DNA from: CAYLXP01 sp964387425
GTDB taxonomy: Bacteria; Verrucomicrobiota; Kiritimatiellia; UBA8416
NCBI GenBank assembly: GCA_964387425.1
Contig: CAYLXP010000025.1
Location: 1 to 42,973, forward strand
DNA: 42,973 bases
Reading direction: 5' to 3'
In this document: positions 1 through 7,270 of the stretch, piece after piece
How the letters are laid out: each line of letters starts with the position of its first letter
How positions within the stretch are numbered: position 1 is the first letter of the stretch
Translations under genes and position numbers: made by a program
The notes under the pieces: model-generated
The model's input: the letters and a program-made list of their open reading frames with translations, nothing else
The model's database searches: none
What the model was told of the DNA's origin: nothing

Positions 1-38
1 TCAGCTAACCAGTACTAATCCGCCGTGAGGCTTGATCT
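1..38 (+). rRNA. rrl: 23S rRNA, 3' end (partial)
   Basis: The first bases match the conserved 3' end of bacterial 23S rRNA: the block gctaaccagtactaat followed by cgtgaggcttgat. Everything upstream lies outside the window. The exact 3' end is approximate, because the closing stem partner at the 23S 5' end is not visible. A 5S gene follows about 90 bases downstream, as in a standard 16S-23S-5S operon. Confidence 0.93.
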
Positions 39-86
39 TTTTTTTCACCCATCTCGGTGACGTTGTCTTGCAGTTCTCTATGTGGG

Positions 87-115
87 CGTCATTGACTCAA
101 TACGAGTCAGTGACG
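87..115 (+). other. Stem-loop in the 23S-5S spacer
   Basis: A 12-pair stem (arms 87-98 and 104-115, one G-U pair) closes a 5-base loop, aatac, between the end of 23S and the start of 5S. There is no T-run after it, so it is not a terminator. A role in rRNA precursor processing is an inference from position. Confidence 0.55.
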
Positions 116-128
116 TACAACGATTTTT

Positions 129-243
129 CCCGGTGACCATAGCGAGGAGGAAACACCTGTTCCCATCCCGAACACAGAAGTGAAGGGCCTCAGCGGCGAT
201 GGTACTGCAAGGTTCGCTTGTGGGAGAGTAGCACGTTGCCGGG
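129..243 (+). rRNA. rrf: 5S ribosomal RNA
   Basis: About 115 bases with the conserved 5S core, including cacctgttcccatcccgaac near position 160 and the ggtactgcaag...tgggagagtag segment near position 200. The ends pair: cccggtgac at 129-137 with gttgccggg at 235-243, forming helix I. It lies directly downstream of 23S rRNA and is followed by a strong terminator, so it is the last gene of the rRNA operon. Confidence 0.96.
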
Positions 244-253
244 TTTATTTTCT

Positions 254-290
254 GAGAGGCTCCGATTTCGATCGGAGCCTCTCTTTTTTT
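254..290 (+). terminator. Intrinsic terminator of the rRNA operon
   Basis: A perfect 13-pair stem (254-266 with 271-283) is capped by a ttcg tetraloop and followed at once by seven T residues (284-290). It sits 10 bases after the 5S gene. The stable UUCG loop and T-run make it a near-textbook Rho-independent terminator. Confidence 0.95.
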
Positions 291-292
291 GC

Positions 293-317
293 GTGTCGGG
301 TGTCGGGTGTCGCGTGT
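293..317. repeat. Heptad tandem repeat (gtgtcgg)
   Basis: Three and a half units of period 7: gtgtcgg (293-299), gtgtcgg (300-306), gtgtcgc (307-313), gtgt (314-317). It lies between the rRNA terminator and the small membrane-protein gene at 329. It is one of several short-period arrays in this window, each with a different motif. Confidence 0.8.
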
Positions 318-328
318 ATGATCCTGCC

Positions 329-595
329 ATGATCGTCGTCTGGAAAGCCCTTGTATGCATTGCCATGGCCACCGGCTGCCTGGGGATGAGTCTCTTGCTG
401 GACATCGCTCCGCTGTTGCCATGTGCATTGACAGCGTGGGGTTCGCTCTGTTTTGTGTTTAGTGGCGAGCTCTCTGGTGCCAAACGACGGGTCCGCAACG
501 GTATCGAAGAGAAGCCGCCGCTTCGGATTATGTGGATGATTGCCGGCATCCTATGCCTGCTGATGGCGATCGGCTGGATCTTCACCCAGGTGTAG
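329..595 (+). CDS. Small hydrophobic membrane protein (hypothetical)
   Basis: An 88-residue product, not recognised. It shows three likely membrane segments: about residues 3-22, 25-44, and 66-86 (WMIAGILCLLMAIGWIF). Between the second and third is a basic stretch, GAKRRVRNG, that would favour the cytoplasm. I chose the ATG at 329 because upstream in-frame residues run back through the rRNA terminator and 5S gene. No good Shine-Dalgarno sequence precedes it. The gene ends 2 bases before the stop codon of the convergent gene at 598. Hydrophobicity and tidy packing suggest a real gene, but nothing gives a function. Confidence 0.5.
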   Translation: MIVVWKALVCIAMATGCLGMSLLLDIAPLLPCALTAWGSLCFVFSGELSGAKRRVRNGIEEKPPLRIMWMIAGILCLLMAIGWIFTQV

Positions 596-597
596 AG

Positions 598-1458
598 CTA
601 GCCACGCAGATACTCCACCACGGCCGGCGTGATGTCGTCAAGCGCATCGACCCTGTCACGGAGCTGCTCCTCTCCGGGACCACATACCAGGAAGGGCACA
701 GCGTTCATCGTGTGGGTGCGCAAGGACAGATCCTCAACGTTGCCGTGGTCGCTTGTCAGAATTACGAGCAGCTCTTCCGCTTTGGCTAGTCTGAGCACCT
801 CGGCAACAAAGACATCGAGCTTCGCCAATACCCGCTCTGCGATTTCTCTGTTACCGGCATGGCCCGCGTGGTCGGTTAGGAAGAACTCGAAAAGCGTGAA
901 ACTGTGCTCGAGTGCAATGCCAACCAGGTCTTCGGCGCCCTGCTCGGGCGTGATCAATTCACCGGTATAGCCTCGCGCCGCACCGGTTTCGCGAGTCACG
1001 TCATGGCTGACGGCTTTGCGCTGCTCAAGCAAGTCACGCGTTCGCACGCGGCCGAAAGCCCCCAATGAGGCAACCGTCGTTACCGACTTGATACGGGCCT
1101 TCTCGGCTTCCTCAACAGTGCGTGCGAGGTAGCCGTTCGCGAAGGTTGAAGAGAGCCCTTCTTTCTTGAGCAGTTCAAATATGCTGTGTTTTCGAATCAG
1201 AAGGCGCAAATCATGTCCGGGGAAACCCTCAACATGACGGCCAATCGTTTTCTGCGCATTCAGTCCTGTAAGCAGAGACGTCTGCCCCGTTGCGCTCTGA
1301 GGCAGCCCCGGGACCCCCAGCGCAACATCAATCGGCTTGGCGTGATCTCGAATGGCGGCAACAAGATGCGGACAGACTGATGCGTTCACGGGGTTGGTCT
1401 TGGGATCGTCTTTGCCAATCCCCAACCCGTCAACAAATATCATCAAGGCTTTGCGCAT
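598..1458 (-). CDS. Alkaline-phosphatase-superfamily metalloenzyme (phosphoglycerate-mutase-like)
   Basis: 286 residues from the ATG at 1458; a GTG five codons earlier is possible, but a GGTGGTG stretch fits the ATG better. Metal-binding and nucleophile motifs of the phosphoglycerate mutase/phosphopentomutase superfamily are present. FVDGLGIG near the N-terminus binds metal, and SATGQTSLLTG holds the usual Ser/Thr nucleophile. FLTDHAGH and LTSDHGNVED, then THTMNAVPFLVCG, supply the Asp/His metal ligands. At about 290 residues it is much shorter than iPGM (about 510) or ApgM (about 400), so it lacks the extra substrate domain. Substrate unknown. It reads leftward and meets the small membrane-protein gene tail to tail. 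Confidence 0.8.
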   Translation of the reverse strand: MRKALMIFVDGLGIGKDDPKTNPVNASVCPHLVAAIRDHAKPIDVALGVPGLPQSATGQTSLLTGLNAQKTIGRHVEGFPGHDLRLLIRKHSIFELLKKEGLSSTFANGYLARTVEEAEKARIKSVTTVASLGAFGRVRTRDLLEQRKAVSHDVTRETGAARGYTGELITPEQGAEDLVGIALEHSFTLFEFFLTDHAGHAGNREIAERVLAKLDVFVAEVLRLAKAEELLVILTSDHGNVEDLSLRTHTMNAVPFLVCGPGEEQLRDRVDALDDITPAVVEYLRG

Positions 1459-1484
1459 AAGAGAATTCACCACCAGAATGCGGA

Positions 1485-1589
1485 ACTACGAAAAGCGCGA
1501 AATATGCGAAAGGGGAGCCTGGTAGGCATTCCCGGCTCTCTGTTATCGGAGCCTATCAGTCCTTTTGCGCCTTTCGTGTTTTTCGTAGT
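1485..1589. repeat. Inverted nonad arrays around a 51-base spacer
   Basis: The left arm has three 9-base units ending in cgaaa-type blocks: actacgaaa (1485-1493), agcgcgaaa (1494-1502), tatgcgaaa (1503-1511). The right arm (about 1563-1589) is the reverse complement of actacgaaa, aacacgaaa, ggcgcaaaa. The spacer 1512-1562 contains a gagcc/ggctc pair. The element fills the gap between two leftward genes (598-1458 and 1599-2165). No coding potential seen. Confidence 0.75.
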
Positions 1590-1598
1590 TGCCTCTTC

Positions 1599-2165
1599 TC
1601 ACTTCACGATCTTGAGCATGTCGCGAAACTTGGGATGGTCGGCTGTACGCATGAGCTCAAAGAGAGCAGTCTCAACAGTCGTTACGTGTCCCTGGCCGGA
1701 ACCTGCCGAGTGGGCGCCACATGCCCGGATCTTGTCGATTGCCACGGCCTTGTCGGTCGCCCGACGTGATGAGACGGCGTCGACAACCACTTCGACCGCA
1801 TAGCTGGCACGTATCAACTCAACTGCAGTCTGGTAGACACAGACATGTGTCTCGATTCCCGCAATCAGCACCTGCTTGCGGGCGCATGCCTCGAGCGCGT
1901 CCTGGAATCCCGTTGCGCCACAGCAACTGAACGCCATCTTGGTCATGGGGGGCGCCTCGTGCAACAGTTCCAGCAGCTCCGGAATCGTCTGGCCCATCTT
2001 GTCGGGGTTCTGCTCCAACCAGATTATCGGAATCTCAAGGAGTTGTACTCCCTTGACGAGTTTGACGAGGTTCTCAATCAACGCCTCCCGCTCATGCATA
2101 ACGGAGGTGAGCTTCTCCTGGACGTCAATAAGAACCAGGACCGTGTTATGAGTGTCGAGCATCAT
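1599..2165 (-). CDS. Isochorismatase-family cysteine hydrolase
   Basis: 188 residues, the usual size for this alpha/beta fold family (isochorismatase, nicotinamidase, YcaC-like). The catalytic triad is readable: Asp in LVLIDVQEKL (about residue 13), Lys in PMTKMAFSC (about 76), and Cys in GIETHVCVYQTA (about 108). The C-terminal VETALFELMRTADHPKF block is typical of small uncharacterised hydrolases of the family. Compared with the family pattern I recall, an extra 8 or so residues (SAGSGQGH) follow IRACGAH just before VTTVETALFEL. Its start overlaps the recD2 stop by 4 bases (ATGA), so it is probably translated by coupling. Substrate not predictable. Confidence 0.88.
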   Translation of the reverse strand: MMLDTHNTVLVLIDVQEKLTSVMHEREALIENLVKLVKGVQLLEIPIIWLEQNPDKMGQTIPELLELLHEAPPMTKMAFSCCGATGFQDALEACARKQVLIAGIETHVCVYQTAVELIRASYAVEVVVDAVSSRRATDKAVAIDKIRACGAHSAGSGQGHVTTVETALFELMRTADHPKFRDMLKIVK

Positions 2166-4393
2166 GGTGCTGTGTCTCCTTTCACTGCATGTTTGATTCG
2201 TTCTCTGAGGCTTGTACGTCGTTGCTGGATCTCGTTGTTCCGAATGGCCATGCCGACGGCTTTGTGGGAACCGACGATACAGACGAGCTTCTTTCCTCGC
2301 GTGATGGCCGTGTATAAGAGGTTGCGCTGCAAGAGCTTAAAGTGTTGCGTGGTGAGGAGAATCACGACGGCGGGATACTCGCTGCCCTGCGATTTGTGGA
2401 TTGAGCAGGCATAGGCGTGGACGAGTTCGTCCAGCTCGGAGAACTCGTACTTCACATGGCGCCCGTCAAAGTCAACGGTCAGCTCATGTTCCTCCTCGAC
2501 GACAAAACTGATTCTACCAACATCGCCGTTGTAGACTTCTTTGTCGTAGTTGTTGCGGATCTGCATGACCCGATCATCCTTGCGATAGTGGCGCCCGAAT
2601 CGTTCGATGTGGTGGCCACGTGGATTCAGGGCCTGCTGAAGTACCGCATTCAGATTGTCGGCGCCGAGTTGGTTTCGCCGCATCGGGGTCAGTACCTGGA
2701 TGTCGCTCAGTGGGTTGAATCCGAAACGTTTCGGGATGCGGTCCGATACCAGGTGAATCATGGTGTTGATGACGTCATCCGGCGTGTCGGCATCGATGAA
2801 GTAGAAATCGGAGAGATCCCCGGGATCGGGCGGCTCGATCATCTCTCCACGATTGACGCGGTGGGCGTTCTCCACAATGGCCCCGCCGTGCTCCTGCCGG
2901 AAGATCGTGGTGAGCGCCGTACAGGGAATGGCACCGGAGTTGATGACGTCGCGGAGCACGTTGCCGGGACCCACGCTGGGAAGTTGGTCGATGTCGCCCA
3001 CAAGCACAAGGTGGGCGCTTGGCGGCAATGCGGCCAGGAAGTCGCGCATGAGGCGGATATCGATCATGGAGACCTCGTCGGCGATGACAACATGGGCGGG
3101 AAGGGGGTTCTCCTCGTTGTGCTCGAACTTCCCCGTCCGGGGCTGGAACTTGAGCAGCCGGTGGATCGTCTTGGCTTCGTGATGGGTTGCCTCCTCCATC
3201 CGCTTGGCTGCGCGCCCCGTCGGGGCGGCGAGGCAAACTGTGAGTTTGCGGGCGGCGAATACCTCAACCAATGCCCGGATGATGGTCGTTTTCCCGACGC
3301 CGGGTCCGCCCGTAATCACGGAGACCTTCTCGGTAAGTGACCGGGACAAGGCTTCTACCTGGCTGGGGGCAAAGCTGATCTTGATCCGGTCCGAAGCCCA
3401 CGGGACAGCCTTGTCCGCCACGATGGGGCGGAAGGCGTGGCCGGTATTCATTAGTTCAGCAAGGTGTTGTGCCACAACAACTTCGGCATAATAGATGTCT
3501 GTCAGGTAGATGCGGTCATCCTCTTTCACGAGCCGCTTGGCCTCAATCTCATGCTCAAGGCCGGATGTGAGCGTCTCGACCGGTATTTCCAGTAGCGCCT
3601 CGGCATGCAGAAGCAGTTCCGCTTCGGTGCAGTAGCAGTGGCCGTCATCGGTGAGCGTTTGGAGGATATGGATGAGTCCTGCCCGGGCTCTGACTTCAGA
3701 CTGAGGGGGAATTCCGAGGCTCATTGCGACACCGTCGGCCGTCTTGAATCCGATTCCCCAGATATCGCTGCAGAGGCGATAGGGATTATCGCGGATCAGG
3801 GCGACTGCCTCGGCGCCGTAGCTGCGATAGATGCGTGCCGATTGGGCGGTCCCGATACCGTGTCCCTGCAGGAAGATCATGATGTCGCGGACCCCGCGCT
3901 GCTCGTTCCATGACTCCTTGATCCGGGCACGTCGGACTTTGCCGATTCCCTCGACCTCTTCCAGCCGCTTGGATTCCTTCTCGATGACATACAAGGTCTG
4001 GTCACCGAAGTGCTTGACGAGGCGGCCGGCGATCTCCTTGCCGATGCCGCGGATCATCCCGCTGGCGAGGTAGCGCTCGATACCCTTGGCCGAAGTGGGA
4101 GCAATGCACGTGATGTTGTCCGCCGCAAACTGATACCCGTATTGCTTGTTGCGTACCCATTGCCCGTCAGCCTTGACGTTCTCGCCTTCCCACATGGCAG
4201 AGCAAGTGCCGACAAGCGTGGCGACCTCGTCCTGGTCATCAATCTTGACGCGACAGACCGTATAATGACTCTCCTCATTGCGGTAGACAATGCTCTCAAC
4301 CGTCCCGTTCAGTTCATGTGCATCGGGGTCCGCGGGCTTTGGAGCCGGAGGCGGCTTGGGCGGCTTCTTCCAGTTCTTTCGGTAGTTGGGCAT
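2162..4393 (-). CDS. recD2: RecD2-type ATP-dependent DNA helicase
   Basis: 743 residues, normal for RecD2 (the RecBC-independent form). The N-terminal OB-like domain (about residues 25-110, GTVESIVYRNEESHYTV) is followed by helix-hairpin-helix segments (SGMIRGIGKEIAGRLVKHFG, VEGIGKVR). The SF1 helicase motifs follow in order: Walker A GGPGVGKTT (about 361-369), motif II ADEVSMID, motif III VGDIDQLPSVG, motif V IHKSQGSEYP, and motif VI LYTAITRGKKL. The N-terminus is Lys/Pro-rich. It acts as a 5'-3' helicase in DNA repair. It starts 3 bases after the upstream M20 peptidase stop and overlaps the downstream hydrolase by 4 bases, so the three form one leftward transcription unit. Confidence 0.95.
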   Translation of the reverse strand: MPNYRKNWKKPPKPPPAPKPADPDAHELNGTVESIVYRNEESHYTVCRVKIDDQDEVATLVGTCSAMWEGENVKADGQWVRNKQYGYQFAADNITCIAPTSAKGIERYLASGMIRGIGKEIAGRLVKHFGDQTLYVIEKESKRLEEVEGIGKVRRARIKESWNEQRGVRDIMIFLQGHGIGTAQSARIYRSYGAEAVALIRDNPYRLCSDIWGIGFKTADGVAMSLGIPPQSEVRARAGLIHILQTLTDDGHCYCTEAELLLHAEALLEIPVETLTSGLEHEIEAKRLVKEDDRIYLTDIYYAEVVVAQHLAELMNTGHAFRPIVADKAVPWASDRIKISFAPSQVEALSRSLTEKVSVITGGPGVGKTTIIRALVEVFAARKLTVCLAAPTGRAAKRMEEATHHEAKTIHRLLKFQPRTGKFEHNEENPLPAHVVIADEVSMIDIRLMRDFLAALPPSAHLVLVGDIDQLPSVGPGNVLRDVINSGAIPCTALTTIFRQEHGGAIVENAHRVNRGEMIEPPDPGDLSDFYFIDADTPDDVINTMIHLVSDRIPKRFGFNPLSDIQVLTPMRRNQLGADNLNAVLQQALNPRGHHIERFGRHYRKDDRVMQIRNNYDKEVYNGDVGRISFVVEEEHELTVDFDGRHVKYEFSELDELVHAYACSIHKSQGSEYPAVVILLTTQHFKLLQRNLLYTAITRGKKLVCIVGSHKAVGMAIRNNEIQQRRTSLRERIKHAVKGDTAP

Positions 4394-4396
4394 GGA

Positions 4397-5758
4397 TCAC
4401 AGGCTTTGGAGCATCAGGGCGGCGTAGAGAAAACCGGACTTGAATTGCTCAATAGAAAAAGACTCATTCGGGGCGTGGATGCGATCCTCTTCGTGGCCGA
4501 ATCCGACCAGTAGGGGTTCGGCACCGGACGCGGCGGAGAGGCCGGTGACGATGGGGATGGAGGCCCCTTCCCAGAGGTACGCCACTGGGCCCTGCTCCAA
4601 CGCTTGGAGAGCGGATTCGGCCTTCTTCACCAAGTCGGATTCAAGGGAGAGCCGGAAGCCGGGCCCTCCGATGCCCTGATCGGAGATGGTCAGGCGCATG
4701 CTTTCAGGGACGCTGTGATAGAGGTGTGCGGTCATGGTTTCAAGGATGTCAGCCGGATCCTGGTCCGGCACCAGGCGGGCCGAGAGCTTGGCAACAGCCC
4801 TTGAGGGAATGATTGTCTTCATGCCTGCACCGCCATAGCCCGAGTGGACACCGTTGATATCGAGGCTCGGGAGGAATCCAACGCGCTCGGCGGGCGCCAC
4901 GCCCCGTTTGCCTCCGGCAGGTGTGGTTCCGACAAGCTGCTTGTACTCCCCTTCATCGAAGGGCGCCCCGGTTGCCGTAGCATGTTCATGCTTCGTGGGG
5001 GGGCGAACGCCGCTGTAGAAGCGGGGAACAGCAACGCTGCCGTCATCCGCGAAGAGGTCACCAAGCAGAGTAGCCATGCCCTGGGCTGGATTTGGAGCCA
5101 GCCCGCCGTGTACGCCGGAGTGGAGATCGTGGTCGGGCCCTTCCAGCTCGACCGTCAGGTGGACAATTCCACGTAGCCCCATGACGATCGTCGGGTTACC
5201 GGCGCGGACGGTTCCCGTGTCATGCACCATCAGAATGTCCGCCTTAAGCCGGTCGGCCCATTCATCCAGATGCTCCGTCAGCGCCGCACTTCCATACTCT
5301 TCTTCCCCTTCAATAATCACCTTTACCGTCGACTCAAGCAGATCGTTCTCGATCAGCGTTTCAAGCGCTTTGAGGGTATAGAAAACCTGTCCCTTGTTAT
5401 CTTCTGCTCCCCGGGCATAGAGTCGGCCGTTTCGCAGCGTTGGTGCGAACGGCGGTGTCTCCCAGGCGTTCTCCGGGTCGATGGGCTGCACGTCGTAGTG
5501 GCCGTAGAAGAGAATGGTTGGTTTGTCCGGCTGGCCCGGTCGCTCGGCGTAGACAACCGGCTTTGTGCCGGTTTCGAGAAGCTCCGAGGTGAACCCGATC
5601 TGCTCCAGGTGGGCCGAAAGCCATTCGGCGCATTCGCGACAGTTGCTGTTGTAGAGGGGATCTGCGCTGATGCTCGGAAACCGCAGGAAGGTCTTCCACT
5701 CCTCAATGATCCGTTTCTGATTCTCGGCAAAGGCCGCCTCAAGTTCTGCCTTGTTCAT
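4397..5758 (-). CDS. M20-family dipeptidase (zinc metallopeptidase)
   Basis: 453 residues, typical of the M20 dipeptidase group with PepV- and CNDP-like members. First metal ligands: GHYDVQP (His87, Asp89). The bridging Asp lies in ARGAEDNKGQ (Asp120; most relatives read RGxxDDKG). The general-base Glu lies in EGEEEYGS (about 150-157) and a C-terminal His ligand in GFGHEEDRIH. The dimerisation domain lies between (about 195-310). No signal peptide, so cytoplasmic; it probably cleaves small peptides or acylated amino acids. It is the first gene of the leftward M20-recD2-hydrolase set, and the pairing with a helicase gives no obvious functional clue. Confidence 0.92.
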   Translation of the reverse strand: MNKAELEAAFAENQKRIIEEWKTFLRFPSISADPLYNSNCRECAEWLSAHLEQIGFTSELLETGTKPVVYAERPGQPDKPTILFYGHYDVQPIDPENAWETPPFAPTLRNGRLYARGAEDNKGQVFYTLKALETLIENDLLESTVKVIIEGEEEYGSAALTEHLDEWADRLKADILMVHDTGTVRAGNPTIVMGLRGIVHLTVELEGPDHDLHSGVHGGLAPNPAQGMATLLGDLFADDGSVAVPRFYSGVRPPTKHEHATATGAPFDEGEYKQLVGTTPAGGKRGVAPAERVGFLPSLDINGVHSGYGGAGMKTIIPSRAVAKLSARLVPDQDPADILETMTAHLYHSVPESMRLTISDQGIGGPGFRLSLESDLVKKAESALQALEQGPVAYLWEGASIPIVTGLSAASGAEPLLVGFGHEEDRIHAPNESFSIEQFKSGFLYAALMLQSL

Positions 5759-5965
5759 GGCCGTAGCCTATCAGTCCCGCAAGGGTAATACAGCACAAAT
5801 CGGTTTTCCGGCATGGCTTCGCGGGAAGGGCGAAAGGGGGCCATCTCGAGGGCAACACATGCACTCTCGAGCAGGAGCGTGGCGGGGCCGGGTGTGGAGA
5901 TACATTGTGAAATTCCTGATGGTGTGGCTCCCGCAGTGGTGCTACTCTCGTGCCGAGGAGGCGGG
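5759..5965. other. Divergent intergenic region
   Basis: 207 bases separate the leftward M20 peptidase gene from the rightward binding-protein gene and should hold promoters for both. I see no strong sigma-70 match. A ctcgag hexamer occurs twice, 22 bases apart (about 5843 and 5865). The sequence tgccgaggaggcggg just before 5966 is a good ribosome-binding site. No tandem array, terminator or RNA gene is evident. Confidence 0.5.
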
Positions 5966-7270
5966 ATGAAGTTGCGGACGACGTTCCTGTTGCTGGTGGG
6001 GGTTGGTGTCGTGGGGCTTCTTGTCCTGGCCGGCTTCGGTATCCTGCGTGTGACGAGGGTTTCCGGCAACCATGAGCCTGTGCGAGTTGGTGTGCTACAC
6101 TCGCTTTCGGGCACGATGGCAATCAGTGAGCGAGCTGTTGTGGATGCCACGCTGCTGGCCATCGAGGAACTGAATGCGGCCGGCGGCGTGCTGGGGCGTT
6201 CCGTCGCTCCCATGATTGCGGACGGGAAGTCCGACTGGCCTACGTTTGCGAGCGAAGCCAGGCGCCTTATCGACGACGAGGCTGTTGTCGTTGTGTTTGG
6301 CTGCTGGACGTCAGCAAGCAGGCGGACCGTCAAGGGGGTCTTCGAAGTCCGGAATCACCTCCTGTTCTACCCTGTCCAGTACGAGGGGATAGAGATGTCC
6401 CCCAACATCATCTATACCGGTGCTGCACCTAACCAGCAGATCCTGCCCGGTGTGAAGTGGGCATGGAAAAACCTTGGCCAACGCTTCTTCCTCGTCGGCT
6501 CAGATTATGTCTTCCCCCGCACGGCGAATGCCATCATCCAGGACCAGGCCTCCGCGCTGGGCGGTGTCGTTGTTGGAGAGGAGTATATCGAGCTTGGAAG
6601 CACGGATGTCGACCACGTTGTCGAACGGATCGTTGAGAGCCGTCCGGATGTGATACTCAATACGATCAACGGGGACTCCAACGTGGCGTTCTTCAGGGCG
6701 TTGCGTGAGGCCGGTGTGACGCCGGCAGACATACCGACAATGTCATTCAGCATTTCCGAGCAGGAGCTGCAAACTATGGGCGTGGAGTCGATGGTGGGCG
6801 ACTATGCCTGCTGGAATTACTTCCAGTCTGTAGAGAGCGAGGAGAACAGGGATTTCATCAGGCGTTTCAAGAAGCGTTATGGAGAGGACAGGGTGGTAAC
6901 CGACCCGATGGAGGCAGCCTACTTCGGGGTCTATCTCTGGGCGGAGGCCGTGAAGCATGCGGGCACGCTTGTCACCGGACGGGTGCTGGAGGCACTTCCC
7001 GGGCAAAGCTATGATGCGCCAGAGGGGTTGGTCCACATTGATGGCCGGAACAACCATTGTTGGAAACGGGCACGCGTTGGCCAGATCGTTTCTAGCGGCC
7101 AGTTTGAGACACGCTGGGATTCCGGTCGCTCTCTGAGGCCAATACCGTATCCGTCGTATAGATCCCGGGCGGAGTGGAACCGCTTTGTCGAGGGGCTATA
7201 CCACAAATGGGGGGGCAACTGGGCGAAACCGGTTGGCGGACCTGCCCAAGGAGGTGTCGGCAGTGAGTGA
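5966..7270 (+). CDS. UrtA/AmiC-like periplasmic binding protein (type 1 fold)
   Basis: 434 residues from the ATG at 5966, which follows a strong gaggaggcggg site; the longer in-frame reading upstream has no signal sequence. The N-terminal hydrophobic stretch (about residues 8-28) is a signal peptide or anchor. The body matches urea/short-chain amide binding proteins: GVLHSLSGTMAISE, VFGCWTSASRRTVKGVFE, LLFYPVQYEG, YTGAAPNQQ, LVGSDYVFPRTAN. No permease or ATPase gene of a Urt/Liv transporter follows. Its last 8 bases instead overlap the start of a membrane histidine kinase, so it probably presents a ligand (urea, amide or similar) to that kinase. Ligand identity is inference. Confidence 0.88.
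   Translation: MKLRTTFLLLVGVGVVGLLVLAGFGILRVTRVSGNHEPVRVGVLHSLSGTMAISERAVVDATLLAIEELNAAGGVLGRSVAPMIADGKSDWPTFASEARRLIDDEAVVVVFGCWTSASRRTVKGVFEVRNHLLFYPVQYEGIEMSPNIIYTGAAPNQQILPGVKWAWKNLGQRFFLVGSDYVFPRTANAIIQDQASALGGVVVGEEYIELGSTDVDHVVERIVESRPDVILNTINGDSNVAFFRALREAGVTPADIPTMSFSISEQELQTMGVESMVGDYACWNYFQSVESEENRDFIRRFKKRYGEDRVVTDPMEAAYFGVYLWAEAVKHAGTLVTGRVLEALPGQSYDAPEGLVHIDGRNNHCWKRARVGQIVSSGQFETRWDSGRSLRPIPYPSYRSRAEWNRFVEGLYHKWGGNWAKPVGGPAQGGVGSE

Noticed and set aside
2417..3340. A 307-codon plus-strand frame opposite recD2
   Set aside because: It lies wholly within the helicase gene, whose motifs are intact on the other strand; the product resembles no protein and has no ribosome site.
1551..5777. 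A 12-base sequence, gcctatcagtcc, found at 1551-1562 and 5766-5777
   Set aside because: Tens of 12-base coincidences are expected in 43 kb, and the flanks differ.
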